From Epiperipatus broadwayi (taxonomy: Eukaryota > Onychophora > Udeonychophora > Euonychophora > Peripatidae): a stretch of 64,000 bases of DNA. The position numbers were made by a program, and so were the translations under genes. The DNA lies in assembly GCA_028023455.1 (NCBI GenBank), contig JAQFVV010006208.1:11612984-11676983 (forward strand). Reading direction: 5' to 3'. The notes under the pieces are model-generated. The model saw only the letters and a list, made by a program, of their open reading frames with translations. It ran no database searches and was not told the origin of the DNA. Positions within the stretch are counted from its first letter, which is position 1; each line of letters starts with the position of its first letter. Below are positions 57,079 through 64,000 of this stretch, piece by piece.

Positions 57079-57614
57079 ATGAAATGTGACTTACAATGTG
57101 TAAATTCACATCATCACCCTCAAAATGGTATACAAATGAATTATATAACAGCTCATCCCATGAAAAAATGTATTGTTGAATCTAAAGGGGCATGTCTTTT
57201 TTGGAAGGGGCATGTATGTAGTGAGAGTGAAGTAGGGCAGGTAACTTCAGAAGAGGCAGATAATCCAGAGAAAAAAATGATAACATAGAAGAGCAATGGA
57301 GTGATGAGGCTCATAGTGACAGGTCCAGAAGCAGGCAAGATGAAGTAGTGCAGGTTATCTCAGAAAAGTCTGATGAGCCAGTGGAAGAACTTGATAATGT
57401 AGAAGAGCAATGGAGCAATGAGGCTCATAGTGACAGTTCTGGAAGCGAGGAAGTAGATGGCTGTCCAAAGAATATGCAGCAACAAATTAGTACTAGCCCT
57501 GTGTGTACTGATGAAATGGAAGAAATCACAGATGATGAAGAAATAAGCTCACAAGAAGAAAATTTTGAAGAAGATTCGGAGCAGGAAAGCGATGGAAATT
57601 CAGAAACGGTTTAA
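57079..57614 (+). CDS. Acidic protein fragment with internal duplication, one frameshift
   Basis: The frame from 57079 encodes a Cys/His-containing start (MKCDLQCVNSHHHPQNG) then EVGQVTSEEADNPEKK. A one-base loss in an A run near 57271 moves it to the frame that ends at 57614. That continuation repeats the module: NIEEQWSDEAHSDR and again NVEEQWSNEAHSDSSGSEE, then a Glu/Asp/Ser-rich tail ending DGNSETV. The tail is highly acidic and probably disordered. AATAAA lies at 57778. Family not recognised. The frameshift may be a sequencing error in a homopolymer or a real lesion. It is convergent with the glyoxalase II fragment. Confidence 0.45.
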
Positions 57615-57775
57615 AGTATGAATTCCATAGTTGTGGCTTATACAAAGATATGGCAACATAGATGAAGTTCTAAGGATCTGTGAATTAAAGGACTTGGCAA
57701 TTCAAAGACTCTTATGAATCAATGGAGAAGACTAGGGCTGATCTCAAGATTTCTTTAAACAACTGCATTTTTTCC

Positions 57776-58511
57776 TTAATAAAAAGAAATATATATATAC
57801 TTATAGAATGCTACCCCAGCTGATGAACGGAGATAGTTTTTATTATGAAACAAATGTTTAATTACTATTAAAATCCAGTAATAAATAAAGATAAAAAATA
57901 TCTGTACAGATTTGCTCCCATTACAACTCTCATATAATGACTGATTTATGCGTTTAAAATTGTCTTTTTCTTTTCTCAAAGCTTCCAGAGTTTGAATTGG
58001 ATCAGATGTCTTGGTATGTCTTTGAACAGATTTTTCACTAACTGGCATAAAAGGAATGTATGTTTTTTCTTCACCAATAGTTGAAGGAATTGTTGGCAAA
58101 TTAGCATTTCTTCGATTTTGGCACCATTTCAATTTATCTTTAATGGCAGGATTATCTGGTTCAACATGAAGTGCATATTTTAAATTACTAATTGAATACT
58201 CATGACCACAGTAAACTTTCATATCAGAAGGTAGAGTTCAAACATCACATGATCACCATCTCATGCTAGCACATAACTGTTAGTAAACAGGCAAAAACTC
58301 TCCATATAGTAGTGCCACCTGATGAGTAGGCACTAGATAGGGATTTTATGCACAAGCCTTCTGGCATCCATTGATTACTCTGGTTAGCACAAGGTGGCAC
58401 TACTATATGGAGAGTTTTTGCCTGTTTACTAAGGTAGAGTTCCTAAGACATCATTCAATGTGTGGTGCATGTCGTCTGCTGTACCTTCACGGAGATAGTT
58501 TAATCTAGTGA
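57776..58511 (-). pseudogene. HAGH: Glyoxalase II (hydroxyacylglutathione hydrolase) C-terminal half, split by an insertion
   Basis: Two parts on the minus strand. The first (58431-58511) encodes EGTADDMHHTLNDVLGTLP. The second (57776-58239) continues SDMKVYCGHEYSISNLKYAL, HVEPDN, LPTIPSTIGEEKTYIPFMPV, QRHTKTSDPI and EALRKEKDNFK. Together they match the second half of the enzyme, which hydrolyses S-lactoylglutathione. The GHEY histidine is a metal ligand, and the C-terminal R-K-E-K-D segment belongs to the glutathione-binding helices. A 191-bp repeat with a 12-bp target duplication interrupts the reading frame with stops. The copy is either a dead gene or a retained exon split in this allele. 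The part upstream of EGTADD (metal-binding THxHxDH) is not visible, so an intron acceptor (candidate CACTAG near 58513) or a truncation is likely. About 50 unrelated codons follow KEKDNFK before the stop. Confidence 0.85.
58240..58430 (+). mobile_element. HHR-B family fold-back element inserted in glyoxalase II
   Basis: A 191-bp insertion between perfect 12-bp direct repeats (aaggtagagttc at 58228-58239 and 58431-58442). It has the family 5' end (aaacatcacatgatcacc) and inverted internal arms of about 38 bp (agtaaacaggcaaaaactct against agagtttttgcctgtttact). It lacks the ribozyme middle present in the 37.2-kb copy. Same deletion form as at 25.56 kb. Confidence 0.9.
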
Positions 58512-58519
58512 AACACACA

Positions 58520-59585
58520 TATTGCAAGGATTTGATAAAGAGGTATTGTGATTAGCAAAACTGGATTATCATTACTGAGATTAATAAAAGATAATTGTTA
58601 TTTGCTCATATATATATATATAAATCAAATCATTTAAAAAAATAATTTTGTATATCAAGTTCACTTTTGAAATGCAAGTGAAGTTAGCTAAACAGTACCT
58701 TGTTTAATAATCAATGGTTTATAATTTGCTATCCACTTCTTTAACATAATTATTTTAGAATCAATTGACTTCCAATCTCACTATGTTTATGCAATTTAGT
58801 AGGCCATGTGATGCCTTATTGATTTAATTTATAATCTCAGTATTTAGAATATATCATAACCTTAAATCAACTTTTCAAATCATTAAGATCCTCAAGTATT
58901 GAAAAATTTCGAACAGAATTGATTCTACCAAAATTCTTGTCTATTTAATAACATACCATTTCTATAATAAACATGTATATAAAATTCATATTAAAATTAG
59001 ACAACTATATTTACGTTTAGTAAGTTTAATAATAACCATGTAATATATATATTAAAATTGCATTTTGTGTTTAGGCAATAATGCACTCCCCTCCCCAAGT
59101 ACAGTACATATTTTAACAATATCGCATCGCCTATTTTATGTATTCATCATTTCCTATTTAGATCTACTTATAAATTTAAATTATAAAAACATTATTAAAA
59201 TAATGATTATTACATTTTAGTTTCTTTGTAGACAGACTGCCCTGCTTTATTAAATTTCGAACATATTTTAGAGGGAAAAGTTGTCACAAATCAAGTTTAT
59301 CTAGATTACTAATTATTTTGCAAGCTGTTTTTTTTTTCTCAACATTTGACAAAGAATAATGGGAGAATTCACACAATATTTCTTTTTTTTCAACTCAAGT
59401 TATAATTAGTTCCAGTTATAAAATGCTACTTACTACAGAAACACAAACATAAGTATATATGTTTTCAAATTAAATATGCTTTGTGTGGTTTGATATAATA
59501 GTAGAAAGGCAAACTCAAGAATCTAAGGCTATTGGCCCATCGATCGTGAAATAAGTTTAGCCACTTCCGTTCTTCAAACTTCTTA
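58520..59585. other. AT-rich spacer
   Basis: This would be upstream or intronic sequence of the glyoxalase II fragment. No further exon was recognised on the minus strand. Confidence 0.35.
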
Positions 59586-59594
59586 CGAACCTCT

Positions 59595-59685
59595 GAGCAG
59601 CAAACCATTCGCTTATTTGTAGGCTTCTACTTTTCAAGCAGTTGGCCCAGGTTCGCTTCCCGATCAATGCATTTGACATATATAT
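59595..59685 (+). mobile_element. SINE-1 copy, degenerate
   Basis: The A-box side is eroded; tcaagcagttggcccaggttcgcttcc and atcaatgcatttgacatat identify the family. Confidence 0.65.
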
Positions 59686-59835
59686 GTAAATCAACAAATT
59701 TTAGAAAAATAATCCTTAAGATCGATTTTAATTTTGTTTGTAATTAATTTTATTCAATTAAATTTTAAACCGTTAACATATGACATAAAATCAATATTAA
59801 AAAAAATGAATTGTTTTTTTTTTCCCACGTGTCAA

Positions 59836-59921
59836 AGCATCAGCCGGGAAGCGAACCCGAAAATACGGGACAACTGCTTGTAAGGCGGCTGTGCTGACCA
59901 CTCGACCACCAATGCTTGACA
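59836..59921 (-). mobile_element. SINE-1 copy, minus strand
   Basis: Complement of tail (gtgtcaaagcatcagcc), B box (gggaagcgaaccc) and A box (ccactcgaccacc). A target duplication of about 14 bp (aaaatgaattgttt) flanks it. Confidence 0.87.
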
Positions 59922-60029
59922 GAAAATGAATTGTTTCAATGAATTTTATACTAAAACAAGTTTATACGCAGCCTATAAAAATACCTTTTGCTTTAACAAT
60001 TTTTTTTTTAAAGATTTAATTAATACATT

Positions 60030-60896
60030 GTACAGTCTTAAACCTGCATTTATATATAATATACGCGGGATTCGAACTCAGACTTTCATATGATCCACTA
60101 CTCTCAGTGCCATCTCATATTGCTAACCCACCTGATCACACACATGCTGAAAAGATAAATAACCACCAATATATATATATATATTTCATTCTAAACCAGC
60201 AATCATCATTTGGTCTAGATTACTATCTTCACACATATATACAAATCAGTGCTCAGCTTTATATTAAGATAGCCAATCTTTATACTTTAATGGACAGGCT
60301 TCAAATTACTCCAACCCACGACTCTTCAGCCATCCATTTCATTGAAAATCTGATGATAGAACATTCAAAGCCCATGTTAGTGCCAAGGTTGGCATCCTAC
60401 CCATGTTGACATATTAGTCATTCTGACCCCTTATATATAGGGGAATATGTTTGAATCCTACATATATATATATATAAATGCAGGTTTAAGCCTGTACAAT
60501 GTATTAATTTATATAAATAGTATGTAAAAGGTCTGCCCATCCCTCGTATATGTATGTATAAATGAAATATTCTCCTGTACATGAGGGGTCAGAATGACTA
60601 ATGTCAACATGGATAGGATGATAACCTTGGCACTAACATGGGCTTTGAATGTTCCATCATCAGATTTTCAAATGAAATGGAAGGCTGAAGAGTTGTGAGT
60701 TGGAATAGTTTGAATCCTGTGCATTAAAATATGAAGATTGGCTATCTTAATATAAAGCTGAGCACTGATTGTATATATGTGTGGAGATAGTAATCTAGAC
60801 CAACTGATGATTGCTGGTTTAGCATGAAATATGTATATTGGTGATTATTTATCTTTTCAACAAGTGTGTAATCAAGTGGGTCAGCAATTTAAGATT
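60030..60896. mobile_element. HHR-A large fold-back element
   Basis: Inverted arms (about 60085-60480 and 60490-60896) contain the long family body twice in opposite orientation. They carry a hammerhead motif each: degenerate on the minus strand (60163-60222) and better on the plus strand (60792-60846). A small sequence (aatgcaggtttaagcctgtac) marks the junction. The 100-codon ORF inside is incidental. Confidence 0.72.
60792..60846 (+). ncRNA. Hammerhead motif (HHR-A), slightly eroded
   Basis: CTGATGA and GAAA are intact. Stem II has lost its closing pair (TTGCT-ggttt-AGCAT). Stem I keeps ACCAA/TTGGT and the outer ATCT/TGATT partly. Activity is doubtful. Confidence 0.5.
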
Positions 60897-60900
60897 TAAT

Positions 60901-61440
60901 ATAAATTAATTAAACAAAAGATTTTAACATTATACAAATAAATATGAGATATTCACAATTGAAAAAAAAAATGTTTGGAACAACCTGGCCTGCCAGAAAG
61001 GTACATTTGTGAAGTGTACACAATAACTTGAAATATTATCAAAGCTAAATTTAAATTTTTTAATATACACCTTTACCCCCCCCCCCTTAGCAATGGCAAT
61101 TGGTTCTCCAAAACTCATCGTTAAGCAAGAATATCTTATACGGAATACGTATTTATAATGGGGGTCTATGGGAAAAAAATTGGTCTGTTCCTAAAGCTAA
61201 AAAATTACACTAACTTAGGAATAAAGTACATATTAAAAAAAAATTATTCATTAACACTTATTTTAAATGCAATCTGTTTTTCTTTTAAACTTTTTTTCTA
61301 ATTCAATGTTGTTGTTTTTTTGATTTAAAATCACTTGGTTATAAACAACATTTTTAACTAAGTTACAAAATCAATAACTATTTTTACATAATTACCATGT
61401 GTTCTAAAAATAATATACAGTTAATTAATAATATATAGTA
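60901..61440. other. AT-rich spacer
   Basis: Nothing recognised; contains a C run near 61078. Confidence 0.3.
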
Positions 61441-61444
61441 ATTA

Positions 61445-61645
61445 AATGTTTTTCTGAAAGTTTGTGATGTTGGTGTTTTAGTTTTACTGTACTGTATTTA
61501 TATATTGGACTATTTCATCATCTAATATAAGTGTTGAATGTCTTTAAAAAAATTAAACTTTATTTAAATAATCCAAGTACTATACATTATATTTAAATAA
61601 AGTTTAATTTTTCTAAAGACATTCAACACTTATATGTACAGTATA
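61445..61645. repeat. PLE-2 end fragments, inverted pair
   Basis: The PLE-2 outer end (tatttatatattggactatt, gtgttgaatgtcttt, aaactttatttaaa) is followed after a short spacer by its own complement. The tRNA-like module is absent. Confidence 0.6.
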
Positions 61646-61649
61646 TAGT

Positions 61650-62327
61650 ATTATAGATTCATTAATTATATATATTTTAAGTTTATACATTCTAAATTTT
61701 TTAACAAAAAAATTTCCCCATCGTTATAGTGAATAATCGATTGTAAATCGAAGTAGTGGGTACAAATTGATGATGATCGTTATTGTGAAATATCGCTAAG
61801 TAGCCAATCGCTAAGTGAGGTTTAGATGTACTTGTTATATTTGCTAAGTAATTTATATATAGTTAGGTATAGTTTTCTCTATAAATAAAATCCTAACTTT
61901 GTTGTGAATTTGACAGCATTATGGACAATAGACAAAGTATGAATTTTATATAAGATTATTTACAGGAGAGTCCTCTTAATAAAAAATTCAGAGAGCATTC
62001 CAGTAAAACATTATAGACAAATATGTATTCAGACAACAGACAAAATAATTATTTTATATATAAGAATTTAAATACAGAGAAGCTTAAGGTAAGGAATAAT
62101 TATGACTAGATTCTGAACAACAAAAATCTCTAAAAATGACCAAATTAAAATGCTATGATAAGATAATAAAAGAAAGCATGTATAATACTAAAATAAGGGA
62201 AGGCTATCACAAAATTTAGAATGCTTGAGATAACATATACATATGTTAATTTACATTTGACAGCAATAAATCAGAAACCGAGTCATGAAATTATTCTTTA
62301 TGGTAAATAAGTTATCAAATAGCTAGA
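61650..62327. other. AT-rich spacer
   Basis: Nothing recognised. Confidence 0.3.
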
Positions 62328-63297
62328 TTTGGAAATATAAATATAAATTCTGAAGAAGATTGCTGGGGAAATCGAAGCTGTCAATAGTGGATTGTAAAGA
62401 AGCATTGCAAAAAGTACTAAAGAATATAGATGATATTAATATTATATGGATTTGGCAATGCAATAAGAAAGATAAAGTTATAATATTCATAAAAAAGATA
62501 AAGAATATTAAACATAAAAATTGGATAAAAAGAAAGAAAAAACATTGATATATATATGAGAAGGCATGGTGCATATAAAGAACATCAAGGAGTTAAGATT
62601 TGGAAATATAAGTAGAAATTCTGAAGAATATTATTGGGGCAATCAAAACTATCAATAGTGGATTACAAAAAAGCATTGTAAAAAGTAATAAAGAATATAA
62701 ATGATATTAATATTATATGGATTTTGGAAATGCAATAAGAAAGATAAAATTATAATATTCATAAAGAAGATACAGAATATTAAACATAAAAATTGGATAA
62801 AAAGAAAGAAAAAACATTGATATATATATATGAGAGGGCATGGAGCATATAAAGAACATCAAGGAGTTAAGATTTGGAAATATAAGTAGAAATTCTGAAG
62901 AAGATTATTGGGGCAATCAAAACTATCAATAGTGGATTACAAAAAAGCATTGTAAAAAGTAATAAAGAATATAAATGATATTAATATTATATGGATTTGG
63001 CAATGCAATAAGAAAGATAAAGTTATAATATTTCATAAAGAAGATAAAGAATACTAAACATAGAGATTGGATAAGAAGAAACATTGATATATATATATGA
63101 GAGGATGTATGTAGCATATAAAGAACATCAAGGAGTTAAGATTTGGAAATATAAGTAGAAGTTCTGAAGAAGATTACTGGAACAATCAAAACTATCAATA
63201 GTGGATTGTAAAAAAGCATTGTAAAAAGTAATAAAGAATATAGATGATATTAATATTATATGGATTTGGCAATGCAATAAGAAAGATAAAGTTATAA
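62328..63297. repeat. Tandem array, ~271-bp unit, 3.6 copies
   Basis: Units start with tttggaaatata at 62328, 62599, 62873 and 63142 (spacing 271, 274 and 269). Each unit carries ATTCTGAAGAAGATT.ctggggc.AATC and then GAAG/AAAAC-TGTC, the PLE-type hammerhead-like layout. Unit 1 keeps TCGAAGC, while later units have TCAAAAC. Short frames here arise from the repeat. The last unit is cut after about 155 bp. Confidence 0.88.
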
Positions 63298-63299
63298 GA

Positions 63300-64000
63300 A
63301 AATAATTTAATAGCTTTATTTCTTATAAATTCATAAGAAGGTTGATTACTGGAATTACCAAAACAAGAATTGATCCAAAGGTCTGTTTCAGAGTCTGATA
63401 CCCTAAACTACACTTCCATATAATGTTCATCATATTTATAAACACAGTTCTGCTGTAAAACGTGAGATTTTTACCCATAATGATCTTACTTTGAATAAAT
63501 TCATTGAGTAAAATTCTGTCAAATTTAATATATAAATGTTAAAGAGACTGGTGATATGATATATCTACCTGCCATTCCTACTGTGTGGGTTGAATCTAGG
63601 CTGGCAGAACTTGAAAATTTGAGGGAGAGAGGATAATCAGATTTACTTTTTATTTTTTCAGGTAGTCATCATATAATCAATTCAGCGAATTATTCAATAT
63701 TTATCAGGTAATTCTTAGATAAAGGGTAAATATAAACAAGCTACATAAATGTCCTCCATCTAGCAATTGGAAAGCCTGGTATATAGTGCCTTTTTCTTCA
63801 TTTTTCCTCCATGAAAGGGTATGTTTACTTATAGATATAGCAAAGAAAATAATATTTTCTTTGGTGGTTTACTATATAAATTTTTTAGATAATTTTACAT
63901 CTTGAAAGATAATAAAGAAATGATATACCATGGAATGTGAAGGAATTCATAACTTATTACTAAAAGTTGTAATAATGACATCCATAGTAACTGAGTTATG
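63300..64000. other. AT-rich spacer
   Basis: Nothing recognised up to the window end. Confidence 0.3.

Noticed and set aside
58222-58446. Insertion in glyoxalase II acting as a new intron
   Set aside because: A GTAAAC donor-like sequence lies at one edge on the minus strand, but no AG acceptor sits where removal would restore the frame. Transcripts would be needed to revive the idea.
60107-60409. 100-codon plus frame
   Set aside because: Lies within the HHR-A fold-back arm. The related 67-codon frame at 31.6 kb is at the equivalent position and is not conserved as protein.

Overview
The window is strongly AT-rich animal nuclear DNA. It has no operons or dense coding, abundant microsatellites and homopolymers, tRNA-derived SINEs, RTE-type and poly(A)-tailed LINE fragments, Penelope-like elements (PLEs) with GIY-YIG domains, hAT-type and Tc1/mariner-type relics, and one recognisable metazoan-type gene fragment (glyoxalase II). 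The phylum cannot be fixed from sequence alone. One core-promoter-like site (TATA plus a TCAGTT initiator) would fit an arthropod, but this is weak.

No complete host gene is visible. The only conserved host coding sequence is the C-terminal half of hydroxyacylglutathione hydrolase (about 57.78-58.51 kb, minus strand). It is split by a 191-bp repeat flanked by a 12-bp target duplication. Tail-to-tail with it is an unrecognised acidic coding segment with an internal duplication and one frameshift (57.08-57.61 kb, plus). A short non-repetitive ORF sits in a GC-richer island near 55.3 kb, and a TATA/Inr-like promoter lies near 19.75 kb.

Almost everything else is mobile DNA. 0-1.7 kb: decayed RTE LINE with a nested SINE. 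1.8-3.6 kb: a 5'-truncated PLE with inverted terminal repeats and a 309-codon ORF. 4-6.1 kb: hammerhead-ribozyme (HHR) repeats. 7-7.6 kb: an RTE tail joined to half an HHR. 9.4-10.5 kb: a PLE fold-back and a hAT-type transposase relic. 14-17.6 kb: a second PLE family whose 3' region carries a tRNA-like promoter, plus an RTE copy. 26.4-27.2 kb: that PLE tail expanded into a 39-bp minisatellite. 31.4-37.5 kb: large fold-back HHR elements and hAT-like miniature elements. 38.8-48 kb: a cluster of about 100-bp tRNA-only SINEs. 50.8-52 kb: the longest RTE copy. 52.8-56.9 kb: PLE and LINE relics. 59.6-61.7 kb: SINEs and a large fold-back HHR element. 62.3-63.3 kb: a roughly 271-bp tandem array.

The most interesting theme is hammerhead ribozymes. 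At least three non-PLE repeat families carry a type-I-like hammerhead layout: CUGANGA, a stem II hairpin, GAAA, a tiny near-palindromic stem III and a long stem I. The PLE termini carry related motifs. Short or palindromic stem III, 12-15 bp target duplications, a tandem pair spaced exactly one unit apart (379 nt) and co-resident PLEs fit a system of retrozyme-like small RNAs that move using PLE machinery. One such insertion has broken the glyoxalase II coding sequence. The motifs are read directly from sequence; the mobilisation model is inference.
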